A program made the translations under genes and the position numbers. Shown piece after piece: positions 32,801-44,417 of a stretch of DNA of 64,000 nt; positions within the stretch are counted from its first letter, which is position 1; each line of letters starts with the position of its first letter. This stretch comes from Fallopia convolvulus. Its lineage: Eukaryota > Streptophyta > Magnoliopsida > Caryophyllales > Polygonaceae. The stretch is taken from the NCBI GenBank assembly GCA_964016875.1, contig OZ024728.1, positions 9,102,272 through 9,166,271 of the forward strand, given 5' to 3'. Under the pieces are notes generated by a model. It had not been told where the DNA came from. It saw nothing but the letters and a program-made list of their open reading frames with translations, and ran no database searches.

Positions 32801-34196
32801 ATGGGACTCTAGACAAGTACAAAGCTCGACTTATTGCAAAGGGGTTTCATTAGAGGCCGGGTTGTGATTTCACTGAAACATTTAGCCCGGTCATTAAACC
32901 GGTCACCGTTCGCACGGTACTTACCATTGTTGTCTCTTCTGGCTGGCCTCTCGGTCAGATTGATGTGAGCAACGCCTTTCTGCAAGGCTCTTTGACCGAA
33001 GATGTGTTCATGGAACAACCTCCAGGTTTTGTTGACAAAGCTTTCCCTCATCATGTCTGTAAGCTTAAGAAGGCGATTTATGGGCTTAAACAAGCCCCAC
33101 GGGCGTGGTACACTGAATTGCGATCCTTTCTTCTTGAGGTTGGTTTTGTTAATTCGGTAGCTGATTCCTCGTTATTTATTTTCCGGCATAACAAGATTGT
33201 TCTCTACTTGCTTGTTTATGTCGATGATATTATCATCACGGGGAATGAGAGTCATCTACTTGAAAATATGGTTCAACGTCTGGCTTCTCGGTTTTCATTG
33301 AAAGATCTTGGTCTGCTTCGTTATTTTTTGGGTGTGGAAGTTCATGAACATCCTAAAGGTTTGTTCTTGAATCAACATAAATACATCACTGATCTCTTGC
33401 TAAAAGTTAATATGGCCGATGCCAATGCCATGTCTACACCTATCTGCTCGTCTACTTCTCTTCAGAAAACGTCGGGTTCTTTGCTAGACTCTCCTACTGA
33501 ATACCGCATGGTGCTCGGCAGCCTGCAATATTTGTCATTAACTCGTCCTGATATTGGTTTTGCTGTCAACAAGCTATCTCAGTTTATGCATTCTCCCTCC
33601 ACAGATCATTGGAGTGCTCTGAAACGCTTATTGCGTTACTTGAGAGGCACCTCTACTCTTGGCATTGTCATTCATCGTCATCTACCGCTGTCTCTTCATG
33701 CGTTTGCTGATGCTGATTGGGCTGGAAATAAAGACGATTACACCTCTACAACTGGCTATCTTTTGTTTTTGGGTTCCACTCCTATATCTTGGAGCTCTCG
33801 GAACAAAAGACTGTTGCTCGCTCATCCACGGAAGCTGAGTACCGTGCATTGGCTGAATCTTGTGCTGAGCTCGTTTGGGTCACGTCCCTTCTCTCTGAGC
33901 TTGGTGTGCGTCTGACTAGACAACCAGTTGTCTACCGTGATAATATGGGGGCCAAGAATCTTAGTGCTAATCCTGTATTCCATTCCCGAATGAAGCACAT
34001 TGCTTTAGCATTTCACTTTGTTCGTGAGCTTGTTCAGAATGGTCACCTGCGTGTGTCTTATGTGTCCACACATGATCAATTGGCTGATATACTGACTAAA
34101 CCGCTTCCGCGCTCTACTTTTCAGACTTTGGCATCCAAGCTTGGCCTTTCAGTACCTCCGTCCAGCTTGAGGGGGCGTATTGGAGATATTCCTTAG
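29870..34196 (+). pseudogene. Copia 2 gag-pol, multiply broken
   Basis: Gag starts at 29870 and pol ends at 34194-34196, after SLRGRIGDIP, just inside the 3' LTR. Zinc knuckle (CQWCGERGHVMFHC), integrase (SDVWTSP, SDNGGEY, HNGYSERRH), reverse transcriptase (LVYVDDII) and RNase H (DADWAGN) are all recognisable. Lesions are a TAA at 30374-30376 in gag, a frameshift near 30825 after the zinc knuckle, a TAA at 31567-31569 in integrase, a TAG at 32851-32853 in reverse transcriptase, and a one-base deletion near 33800 in RNase H. The protease site reads MDTRASH, so the active-site glycine is Arg. The element cannot be autonomous. Confidence 0.9.
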
Positions 34197-34375
34197 ATAT
34201 TATTTTCTATTTTATACTGTTATGATTAGAAGATATCTTTTATTATCTCTAGTATTGTTTTCTATCTCTAAATATAAGATTATGGCTTGGAGTCCAAGCA
34301 CAATATCTTTCTATGTACTATATATTGGAGTTATCTCCTTCTTAATAAGATTATCAGTTTCTCATAACCTCTACA
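34178..34375 (+). repeat. Copia 2 3' LTR
   Basis: 197 of 198 positions are identical to 29629-29826; it follows the polypurine tract at 34168-34177. Confidence 0.9.
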
Positions 34376-34740
34376 TGATCCGCCTCGTACCTATACTTGT
34401 TGCAAATGCACATGTGACATGTCCTCCTATTTGATTGGCAAACGCGATGAGGATTGTATTCATCAGTTTATCATCGGTTTGGACGACTCCATCTTCTACA
34501 CCTTTTGCTCCAATATTATGGCCAAAGATCTTCTTCCGTCCTTCAGCCATGTCTATGCGCCCTAGCTGTCCAAGAAGAGCGCCAACAGACCATCATAAAA
34601 GATCGTGAATCCAAAACGGTCGATTCCCTGGCTCTCGTCGCGCAACAACGTCGGGAATTTGATGATCATGTTGAATTGTGGGGTATTCTTGGGTTCTTTG
34701 AAGTTGATCGAATCTACAAGCTCTTTTAATTTTCATTCTA
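34376..34740 (+). pseudogene. Copia gag fragment (host of copia 2), right part
   Basis: Continues the gag interrupted at 29628: CDMSSYLIGKRDEDCIHQF, IIGLDDSIFYTF and YALAVQEERQQTI are the usual UBN2 order. No zinc knuckle or pol follows, so the host element is truncated. Confidence 0.7.
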
Positions 34741-36520
34741 GGAGAAAGAAATGAACATCCATTGCTGGCCTATACCTTAGTTTTTTGATCCTAGAATAGT
34801 ACTTCAAACTAAATTTGCAAGTTGGTTGTTGCTTAGCACTTCCTATAAGATTCATATGAGGATTTTTGGATGGTGGATATCTTCTTTTTGATGAATCTGC
34901 ACACCACAAAGCGATCTTATAAGGTCCACTTCTAAGCAATTACGGAAGCATGGTATTGGAGCTCTTCACTACTTGTCCAATTGTCTTCTCTAAGGTGTGT
35001 GAGAGAGAAGTCTCAGATGCTTATGGAAAAAAAAATATTAGTTATTTTATTTTGTGCTGGTGGTTGGAACAAAAGGTGTTGTTGAGCATTTGTGTAATTG
35101 TTGTTTTGAAGAGAGGAGCATTGGTTTTGAATTCACAAGTGGTGGGACATACACGCATGAAAGAGCTACTTGGGAATCTACTATTTATTTACTTCAACAA
35201 GCCATTTAATGGAGGAATTTGCCAGTATAAGAGCTATTTGGGACCTACAACTTACCTACTCTAACAAATTCCTCAATTTCAGTTTCATTTTAGAGTGCTC
35301 AAATCGCCAGAGTTTCAATTTCGACATTACGATTGCCAAAGTTGACCCTTTGATTCATTTTAAACAGGGACGGAATAGGAATCGAAATTCGAGTGGGCTA
35401 GATTATATTGATGAAAAAATTAGAAAAAAATTGACAAAATCTAACTTATTTTCAATAAATATGGATATCACCCAATGATAAAATTAAAATTTTGTCAAAA
35501 GAGGTCATAATAAAGTAAAATTTTCATTTGAGAAAATGATAAGTATTATTAGTTATAAATTTCTTTGTTTTTGATAGAAAGAAAGACGATTATATTCAAA
35601 TTTCTAATCGTAACTAATTTCCACACTAACTAATTATAAGCATACAAAACGTTAAATATACAAAAATATATACTAGTTAATAAATGTACAAATCTATATA
35701 CTATTAGTAAACTCGAATCCATCTATCCTATTTGTCAATCTCTTAACTATGTCACGCAAGCTTCTTAATTTTTCAATTTACTTCTTTACCCATCATAATT
35801 TTTAGTATTTACAATCCTAAAAAATATATAATATAATAATATTGCTAATGTTATTAATAATTGCACATAATATATTAGTAGGTGATCTTTAATTCCTTAC
35901 ACGCTAAATTAGTTTATGATATCTCTACTATTTATTTTTATGAACAAAATTTTAATATTATATAATCATATACTATTTATCTTTATGAACAAAATTTTAA
36001 TATTATATAGTCATATTAGAACGTGATCTCTACTATTCAATCATTATGGACATAGATTCATAGATTTTAATATTATATAATTTTTTAAGTTTTTACAATA
36101 ATTAAATAATAATAGTACATAATACATTAGCACACGATCTTTGATTCTTTAACAATATGTAATGTGTACACACTATATTAGTACGTGAGAAACTTTAATA
36201 TATATTATATAATTATATTAGTATGTGAGATATATGTACCGTAATTTTTTCTACGGTAAATATGAAACTATGAATAGGTGAACTCTCTATGATTTTTTTT
36301 TATGGACATAAATTTTAATAGGGCTTTGCTATTCGTCGTCCCTTATGTGTGAGGTGTCACTTTTATAATTTGATGTATATGTATAAATCTATATATGTAT
36401 AATATCAATTTATAATGAGATCATTGGTGGTATACCTCATATTTTAAAATATGACATATACCACCACTTATTTTATTTTTAATATATGGTTCCTACATAA
36501 AAATAAATTTTCATTTGTAG
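34741..36520. other. AT-rich intergenic region with a 45-bp tandem repeat
   Basis: No supported gene; frames at 34950-35478 show no known motif. At 35926-36015 a 45-bp AT-rich unit beginning TACTATTTAT occurs twice with two mismatches. Degenerate related pieces extend to about 36090. Confidence 0.45.
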
Positions 36521-38043
36521 GTTCAAAGTTAGGAATAACTTGATCCTTTGCCATATCCAACATGCGTTTCATGTGGACATGTCCTAACCTCGCGTGCCAT
36601 AGATCATAAACCGAATCATGTGACACCACCATGTAATCATACATATATAATCTTATTATTATTGATCACATTAAGTAGGAACATATTGTTTTTATAGTGG
36701 CCGAAGCCTACAAATATTCCAACCCTACTTATAAAAAGACGATCGGCCTCAAAAACCAATCGATATCCTAACTTATTTAATGCACCACCACTAACCACAT
36801 TTTTCCTAATGTTGGGTGCGTAAAATACATTATGTAAAATAAGTTCCTTCCCACTTGTGAAGTGAAGAAATACGTCTCCCTTCCCTAAGACTGGAGTCGT
36901 CGACTCGTTTCCCATGTAAAGAACTAAACCATCCTCTACATCTTTCATGTGCTTGAACCATCGCTTATCCATGCACACGTGGGTGGCGGCTCCCGAGTCA
37001 AGCCACCAATTCATATTCTCATCCTTCAAGATAAGACATTCATCAATTTTAGATACACTAAATAATGAATCCTTTTTGCATAAACCAAATTCCATTAAAA
37101 TACCTTGCTCGTGGCTTGCGCCCGAGCCCGACGTAGACGTTGGTGCGCCCTTGTTCTTGGAAACGTTCTTGCTTCTACAATATCGTTTCATGTGACCAAT
37201 CTTGTCACAATTCCAGCATGTTCCTTTAGCCTTTTCCTTGGAGCCACGCTTCTCGCCTTTTCCACCATTGGACCGTTTGGACATCTTGGCGCCCTTGGCG
37301 CCTTTGCCCTTACGTTTGCCCGTCTCCATGGTATTCACCAAATGGGCGGACTTATCCTTATTCTTCTTCCCTTTGTCGTTCATTTTGAACTCCTCCTCAA
37401 TCCGAAGATGGGAGCCAAGTTGGACAAGATTCATGTCCTCCTTAGAATGCTTGAGAAGATGTTTTGCCTCTTTCCATGAAGGAGGCAACTTATCCACTAT
37501 GGAGGAGACGACGAAGTTCTCATCCATATTAATCCCATGTTGAGTTAGTTGTCCCAACACACGAATCAATTCATGGTATTGATCCATCAGTGGTCTAGAC
37601 TACACCATCTTATAGTTGTTGAAGTTAGACACAAGGAACTTCTTGGTCGAAGCGTCTTCGGCCAAGTACTTTCTTTGGAGTCCTTCCCACAAGATACAAG
37701 ATGACTCGAGATTTTGATACACATCGAAGAGGGAGTCGACCATTCCATTTAGGATGTGCCCACGACATATGTAGTCGTCGTTCTCCCATTTCCCAAAGCG
37801 CCAATGTTGGAGAGCTATGACTTGCATTTCATTGGCTTGTTCCTCGGTCTCATCCTCGACTGCTTCCGGTATGGGGGGTGGAACCTCTAGGCACGACGTT
37901 GTTAGCACGTACACCACTTTCAAAGAAGTAAGCAAGAAAAGCATCTCCTTTTGCCATCGGCGGAAATCTTGCCCCTCAAACTTTTCCAGTTTCACAAATA
38001 TAGAGGCCATATCCTTAATCGATGACTCCCTCGTTTTAGCCAT
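36520..38043 (-). pseudogene. Truncated copia element: gag, protease, pre-integrase
   Basis: Starts at ATG near 38043 on the minus strand. Gag (VKLEKFEGQDFRRWQKEM) is interrupted by a TAG near 37600, then continues (MDQYHELIRVLGQL). A zinc knuckle (CWNCDKIGHMKRYC), protease (WWLDSGAATHV) and the GAG-pre-integrase motif (LWHARLGHVHMKRM near 36560) follow. Integrase, reverse transcriptase and RNase H are missing, so the element is cut off on the left at about 36520. It is a different family from copia 1-3. Confidence 0.85.
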
Positions 38044-39655
38044 TATCAATCACCTTGCAAAACAAAACAACAATACTAAAACAATAAGTAAACGTTGAAG
38101 ATTGTTAGTTTTAGACTATGTTGTTAGTTGAAGGTTAGATTTGGCTCTTGTAGACCCCGAAGGGTAGTCAAGATAGTTTGAGTAGACTCCGAAGGGTAAT
38201 CTCGTGAGTAGACTTGAAGGTAATCTCGTTGGGTGTAGACCACAAGGGTAATCACCGTCGAATAGTTAGTATGCGTTTTAGAACAAAAGTAAAGACTTTA
38301 AGCATAAATAAAAACGTGACTTGATAAAGGCAATGAGTCACTCGATTAGATCGAGCTTTTCTTCAACGTTTATTGCCCCTATTAATGCCAAGGGTTCAAC
38401 TACAATAACGTTGTGAGATAAAACGTTCCTATACAATGAACATGTGGCAAGCATGTATAATCATTGCATATATACACACCTTGTTCTTCAATAAGTGTTT
38501 GTATTTGATTTGGAAAAACTCAAATTACAATCTTGTGATTTCACACAAAGTCTCGAACCTGCCTTTGGAGAGACGCCCACCCCTATTTATAGGCCAAGAG
38601 GGGTCGTGGTTATAGAAAGAGAAAAATAGTTAAATTAGTTGAGAAAATTAAGGAGGAAAACAAGGGAGTTTGTTATAACTAACTTTGGTAACTTCCCTTA
38701 ACAACTTTTTGAAATTTAAATTCATCCTTATCCAAACTCTCAAGACAAGGCCCAAAATGGCCCATTTTCCATGTGGCCCAATAACCTTGGTAGAGCTAGA
38801 TTCGAGCTAGCTTAGCTAGCCATCACTCCCAAAATATAAAATGTGTATAGCATTTATATAAAGCTTAGTGAAGTTACCATGGAGCCAAAAGGTCAACACT
38901 TGAACTCAAACCGAGCTAAAACCCAAAACCAGCTCAAACTTGAGCTAGCTTATTCTAGGTGTTCTAAGCTTTGGTTAGCTCTCAAATTTTGCCACAAAGT
39001 CTTAGAGCTTCATTTCTCACTATAGGAATCATAACATGACCAATCAAAATACCAAAATTGGCTAAACATACAAAACAAGGCAAAAAAAATGCATACGATG
39101 CGCCTAGGGTTTGGCCGCATAGGCGCGCACACGTGCTTCCGTGCTGTGGCGCACCAGCGCCGACTCCTAGCACCTAGCGCGCGACCGCGCGTCTTCAAGC
39201 GTCCCCTAGCGCTTGGCACATGCAAGGTTCACTACGCCCTCGCCTCTTGGCACATGCCAATGCCGAGACCCGCGTTGGTTTTTACCGAGCAAAGGCGCGC
39301 CCGTTCGCGCCGTTGCCTCTAGGCCAACGCCGAGTGCCCCGCCTAGCCTCCTATGATTCCTCTTTCTCTTTCAACCCTTAGAAGTTAGAAATACTTTAGG
39401 GCCGATCACTAGGTCGTGCCTCCCGCACACCCTATTCCTAAGTGATACCTTTAGTAATTCTCACACTTAAACATTCATAATCACACATTCACACCAAATG
39501 GATTGATGACTTTTCACAAATCACCAATACTTCCCTCACGAGCCACCCTGTGGTTCGCGCTTATCCATGTTCGTCCTATTGGAGAAGAGCTGAGGCCCTT
39601 TTGAGCCTAGATCGGGCACCTGTGTGATCCACTCGAAAGGCGGAACAGATCAATT
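38044..39655. other. LTR-like region with TATA box and GC-rich block
   Basis: Probably the 5' leader and LTR of the minus-strand copia at 36520-38043, possibly fused to the LTR of the next element. A TATA-like CTATAAATAG lies on the minus strand at 38585-38594. 38120-38250 has short repeats of GAAGGGTAATC-type units. 39090-39345 is GC-rich with many CpG and GCGC palindromes. 39655 is followed by a plus-strand primer-site-like TAGTATCAGAGC. LTR borders could not be set because no second copy is visible. Confidence 0.4.
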
Positions 39656-40560
39656 AGTATCAGAGCTTAGGCGGTTCAACGAAGGCGTCCTTCTCCAACA
39701 CCACTATCAAGGCCGCGGTGGCCACCGACCCGCCTCCATTCGACCTTGATCTGCGCGCCCCTCTCTCTATTGCCTTATTTGCAAGATATTTTCTCCTAGT
39801 AAATTTTTGGTAATTTCAAGGTGATCTTTATCTACTCGGACCTACCATATATATATCTTTTTATTTACTTATTGGAATGATCATGTCTAGTTTGTTAATT
39901 ACTGAAATCTCTTAGTTTATAGGCAAGTATTTTTTATTAAAAACAAAGAAGAGCCGATCAATATAAAAAAAAAGAAAAAAAATTCGGCAATTTTAAAAAA
40001 GAAAAAGAAAAAAGAGTGTTCGATATTTTATTTTCGGCTTAGGAATTATTGTTAGTTGGTCGGAATTTTGGTGTAATTTTGTAACGAGGAGCGAGTCATG
40101 AATTGGTCACTTTGTTCGGACCTCCCTTAGGATCCACCGCCCCGAAGATTCCACAATTTGCCACCCCGGCAAGTACCGTATGGGCACCCCGATTGGATTC
40201 CACCACCACCCCAAGTATCGTATGGGCACTCCGATTGGATTCCGCCGCCGAGTCTGCCATATGACGTGCATGTTTACTCTCCAGCACCGACTCGTCATCG
40301 TTGTTCCTACTATAATGACGGGTTTTATGAGCTCCAGAGCCCATCCATGCCTATTTATTATCATGACGAACCTTCGGAGATACCGATTGCACCACCGCCA
40401 ACTCGGCCTTGTTCCAACACGACGCGCCCGCGCCACCCTGAGTCGCGGCCGCACCCCACCATGTCACGACCGCGCCACCCCCTCCGATGCCCACGTAATT
40501 CCGATAGTGGTCACTACCGAGTGGTGTCGTTCTTCTTGCATTGGATTGCAAGGTTATAAA
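39650..40560 (+). pseudogene. LTR-retrotransposon 5' internal fragment with a proline-rich frame
   Basis: TAGTATCAGAGCTTAGG at 39655 resembles an initiator-Met primer-binding site, so the sequence after it should be the 5' internal region of an LTR element. Further on, 40158-40559 is open and rich in Pro, Tyr and His. It contains two copies of a 13-residue unit (QVPYGHPDWIPPP and QVSYGHSDWIPPP, 39-bp repeats at about 40170-40247). No gag core, zinc knuckle or pol domain is recognisable. This may be a gag tail of an unclassified element; I cannot name it. Confidence 0.35.
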
Positions 40561-40860
40561 CACGATTAAGACCCGGAAGAGGATCCTGAGTCAGAACGTG
40601 AGATCGAAGCGTCCCGAAAGAGGCGTCATCCAACCCCATTAAGAACTGGTGGACACTTTCTTCATCTGTCTCTGCCTGAAATGTAGCAGTCCAATTGCAA
40701 GTGCACAAGCCACACGAGCAGCCTCGTGCCTTAGTATAAGTAGCCAATTCATCTTGAAGAAGGCGGAGTCAACCGAAATAAGTGGCAACAGGTTGCCCAT
40801 TCTGTTGAGTGCGTGCAATCTCTGTCTTCAGTAGTTGACCGGGTCCCAATAGTGACGGTT
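40514..40860 (-). pseudogene. Copia gag (UBN2) fragment
   Basis: On the minus strand the frames read LLKTEIARTQQNGQPVATYFG, LLQDELATYTKARGC, SVHQFLMGLDDASFGTLRSH and DPLPGLNRVYNLAIQ. This is the typical end of a copia gag before the zinc knuckle. It is short, broken once, and cut on both sides. Confidence 0.7.
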
Positions 40861-41560
40861 TGTGAGCCTTGAGGGATTTATTCGGACTTGTCGGCCCTGT
40901 GAGCACATTCAAGCAGCCCGCCCAATAAAGGAGCGACCGATAAAAATTAGTGACGGCTCGCCAGCCTTGAGGGATTCTGTCCAAGTGGCCTAGGCAGTTG
41001 CACTTGAGGGGAACGTGTTGAGAATTGTCCCACATCTGAAATTGGGAACTACAAAGCCTAGTATATAACTTAATGAACTATTCCACCCATTGCCATATGG
41101 TTTTGGGTTAGAACCTCATTGGGCTTGTATGCTAAGCCCGTTACACGCACGACCCCCAGAATATCGACCCACTGGACTTTAATATGGTATCAGAGCAGGT
41201 TTCGGTGTGCGTTTATTTCCTTTATTTCTTGGAGTTTTCTTCGGGCTTGCCGGCTTCATGGGCCCGTTCAAACAACCCTCCTAATACAGGAGCTGCCGAT
41301 CCAATTATGACGTTCGGTTCGCTAAGCCTTCAGGGATTTTTGTCTGTCTTTGTCCAAGTGTCAGCTGGCCCAGGCAGTTACACTTGAGGGGGCGTGTTGA
41401 GAGTTGTCTCACATCTGAAATTGGGAATTATAATTGTCTAGTATATAACCTAATGAGCTACTCCACCCATTGCCATATGGTTTTGGGTTGGAACCTCATT
41501 GAGTTTGTATGCTAGGCCCGTTATCACACGACCCCCAGATTTTCAGCCCACTGGACTTTA
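40860..41560 (+). mobile_element. TRIM-like LTR element in tandem (internal-LTR-internal-LTR)
   Basis: Two LTR-like repeats start TGTTGAGA(A/G)TTGTC(C/T)CACAT (41019-41185 and 41395-41560). Both contain CACCCATTGCCATATGG and end around CCCACTGGACTTTA. After the first comes TGGTATCAGAGCAGG (41186), a perfect initiator-Met primer-binding site. A 200-bp internal region then ends in CACTTGAGGGGGCG (polypurine tract). The bases before 41019 are a second, related internal region ending CACTTGAGGGGAACG. The element is far too small to encode proteins, as in TRIMs. The tandem order suggests LTR-LTR recombination. Confidence 0.7.
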
Positions 41561-41645
41561 TCAAGATCAAGATAAATTTTTTTTAGAAAGGTCGATCTGT
41601 GTGGAGGAAAAACACGATTGGGTAGGATTATGTGTTTAGGGTTAA

Positions 41646-42555
41646 GGCTCCGTTCGGACGTATCAGCTGAAGCTGGAGCTGGAACTGAATTTTGTAGCTG
41701 AAGCTGGAACTAAGCTGGATTTGTAGTTGGAGCTGGAATTGAAATTACGAGCTGAATCTGCTAATAAGTGTTCGGTAAAATGAGCTGAATAATATGTTAA
41801 ATTGTGTACAATTACCATAAAGGGCTTAATGAATGGAGTAAAATTAAAAAAAATATATGTTAAAATATAAAAGTTTGTCTTATTTTTCCTCTTATCTTTC
41901 AATTATACTTTCACTTTCAATTGAATAAACACTACTGTTGTCCAAAAAAAAATTAATTTTCAATTCACTTTCATTCAATTCAGTTATACGTATCTGGATT
42001 TTTTTACTGGTATTTTGTTAATTTTGTGGCGGTAGATCTGGGCGAATCAACTCGGATTTCACAGATTTGGCTTCTCCCTTTTCCCTCTCTACCAGATGCT
42101 CATCTTCGCTAGGAGCGGCAACCGCCGGCGAGGACAAGTTGTTCATATGGCGCCGGAAGAAGAGAAGATGACTCGTCGCTCGCCGCTGGATTTACTGGTA
42201 TTTTGTTAATTTTGTGCCGGTGAAGTAGATCTGGGGGAAGGTGACGGTGACGGTGAGGTCGATTGGACCGGCGGAAGGGTGGAGCGGTCGGCGGACTTGG
42301 AGGAGATGAGGTTGCATCGTCTAACATGGAGGAAGGGGACGAAGGGTATCGGGGGAAAGAATTTTATGAAATTGCCAAGCTGCTACCCATAAGCTAGAAA
42401 AAGCTGGGGGGAGGGAGATGATTTTTTCAAGCCACGCTCAGCTCTGTCCAGCTCCTCCAGCCACGCTCAGCTCCGATCGCCGAACGCGTCTTCAACTAGC
42501 TGAATTTTGGGTTTCAGCTATTTCAAGCCACGCCCAGCTCGTTCCGAACGGAGCC
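41646..42555. mobile_element. PIF/Harbinger-type MITE
   Basis: Ends GGCTCCGTTCGGA (left) and TCCGAACGGAGCC (right) form perfect 13-bp inverted repeats, flanked by TAA on both sides (41643-41645 and 42556-42558), a 3-bp duplication typical of PIF/Harbinger. The outer 120 bp on each side is rich in AGCTGAA/CAGCT. Inside, TTTACTGGTATTTTGTTAATTTTGTG followed by a GTAGATCTGGG motif occurs twice (from about 42003 and 42189). A GC-rich stretch at 42090-42320 could be captured host DNA. No transposase. Confidence 0.8.
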
Positions 42556-42558
42556 TAA

Positions 42559-42790
42559 GATCGTTGCTCTGATGTCATGAGAAATATCAGAGACGCAGTT
42601 GACAAAGAATTTTTTCTGCCTTTCATTAAGGATATAGTTTACAATATATACTAAAACCCTAGCTTAGGGCCCAAGCCATACAAAGGATAAATATAAAAAT
42701 ATACAATAAAATTATCTCTAAGATAATGTGATCCTATTTAACCCATTACTAGTTGAAGTCCCGTGATATTCAGGGATAATTTTACTAAAA
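42559..42790 (-). repeat. LTR and primer-site remnant
   Basis: CGTTGCTCTGATGTCATGA reads on the minus strand as TCATGACATCAGAGCAACG, a degenerate initiator-Met primer site. It is followed by LTR-like DNA (TGAGAAATATCAGAG onward). The MITE at 41646-42555 sits just inside it. The partner LTR is not seen. Confidence 0.4.
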
Positions 42791-43659
42791 AACTATACAA
42801 TTTTACTATATTAATTTACATTCTTAAATATATTTATATAATATCATAATAAATTATGCAATAGACAAATTATTTATAAAATTCAATATATTAATCAACC
42901 TATCATCCATATTAAATTACAAAAAAATATAGAGATAAAAAAATTTAAATGTAAGGTGTGGCTAGATAAAAAAATATTCTATATTTATATAAATAAAATA
43001 AAAATGAAATTAAGAAAAATGTAATGTAAATTTTTATCAAAATTCAATTTAAGAAAGTATTCATCAAATTTGTAAACTTTTTATTTTTTTTATCAAAATT
43101 TGATTTAAGAAATATAAATGCATAAAAAGATAAAGAAAATCTAATTTTATAAATTTAAATTAAAATTCGAATTAATTTTTTTTTTTTGACATTTAAATAT
43201 AATCTTAGTCATCACTCATCAAAATAAAATTATATCTTTTCCTCAAAATAAAAATATATCAACATTACAAAATATATTATTTAAAATTATATCATTATAT
43301 AGATATAAATTTTATACTTGAAACTCAAGCCTTGTTAAAAGATAAATAAAAACATATTAAGACCCTAAATCTTGTTAAGAGATAAAAATATTAAATTAAT
43401 ATGGAAAATATCATCTCATAGGAATTTATGTATATAAAAATTACATAAATATGTTATCTATTGCAGTAAACTAATACATAGTCCATATATAGAAAATTAT
43501 ATACATAAAAAATTATATAAACATGTTATCTATTTAGGTATATATAGCAAGAATACTATAAGTTGTTACAAAATTTACTAAAATATAATTTCACATTAAT
43601 TTATTCAAAAATACCACGTGGCGCAAATTTTACAACAAACTTAGGTTCTGTTTTATAAT

Positions 43660-44417
43660 GTACTAGTTGTCCCCGTTGTGCCCTGCACGACTATGACTCG
43701 ATATTTTTCAGATATACTATAAAAAAGATATTTATAAATAAAAATATAATATAAAATTTAATGTAAGTAATTTATTGCCCGTAATATGTATAAAAATTAT
43801 TATTTTTTAAATAAAATAAAATAAAATAAATATAGATTATTAAATTTAAAAATGAGAATAAACATTATTAACATAAAATAATCTACATTGCTCATTTTCC
43901 TTGACAATATTTGTTAAATAGGTTTAATTTAAAAGAAGGAGATAAAATATGAAGAAAATAAAGCAAAAAGATATATTTTGAAAATATGGAAGAGATGAGA
44001 TTGAACATATATATTTTATTGGCTTATAAGGAAAAAATTCAACTATTAGTTAAATTTTTTTAGTTAATCTCCTGTCAAAAATTAAGATATTATCCAAATT
44101 TGAGAAATAAAAATAAATTTTAATTAAGGGAAAAAATTTGACATGTGGAATATGAAGTGGAAAGAATAATTAATACTATATAGTAGATATGTTAGAAATT
44201 TCCAAAATTACAATTTGGATTCTTTCTAAAATATTGAATGATATTATAAGATTTGTTTCCAAAACTATCAATTTATTTGTATAATTTCTATGAATTAATT
44301 AGGAGATGACACATGTCAAAATCTGATGTGGCGCATTTTAGGAATGACATGTGGCAAAAGATGATGTGGCACAATGTGGTGGCTCCAAACCTTATTGTTT
44401 TTATATATATAGTAGAT
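43660..44417. mobile_element. AT-rich MITE-like repeat (uncertain)
   Basis: Starts near TACTAGTTGTCCCCGTTG and ends in TATATATATAGTAGAT, a terminal style seen in many plant AT-rich DNA repeats. It contains short repeats of ATGTGGCA near the right end (44330-44385). I cannot prove inverted ends or a target duplication. The DNA before it (42790-43660) is AT-rich without features. Confidence 0.3.

Larger units (their letters stand above)
29629..34375 (+). mobile_element. Ty1/copia retrotransposon 2, full length and recent
   Basis: Two 198-bp LTRs (29629-29826 and 34178-34375) differ at a single position (A/G near 29781 and 34330). The primer-binding site TGGTATCACGAGC starts at 29827 and the polypurine tract TTGAGGGGGCG precedes 34178. 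It is the same family as copia 1 but inserted in the opposite orientation, inside a decayed copia gag. I do not see a matching 5-bp target duplication (left CTTAC, right TGATC). Confidence 0.92.

Noticed and set aside
37105..37543. Plus-strand frames up to 124 residues
   Set aside because: Antisense of the copia gag and protease on the minus strand.
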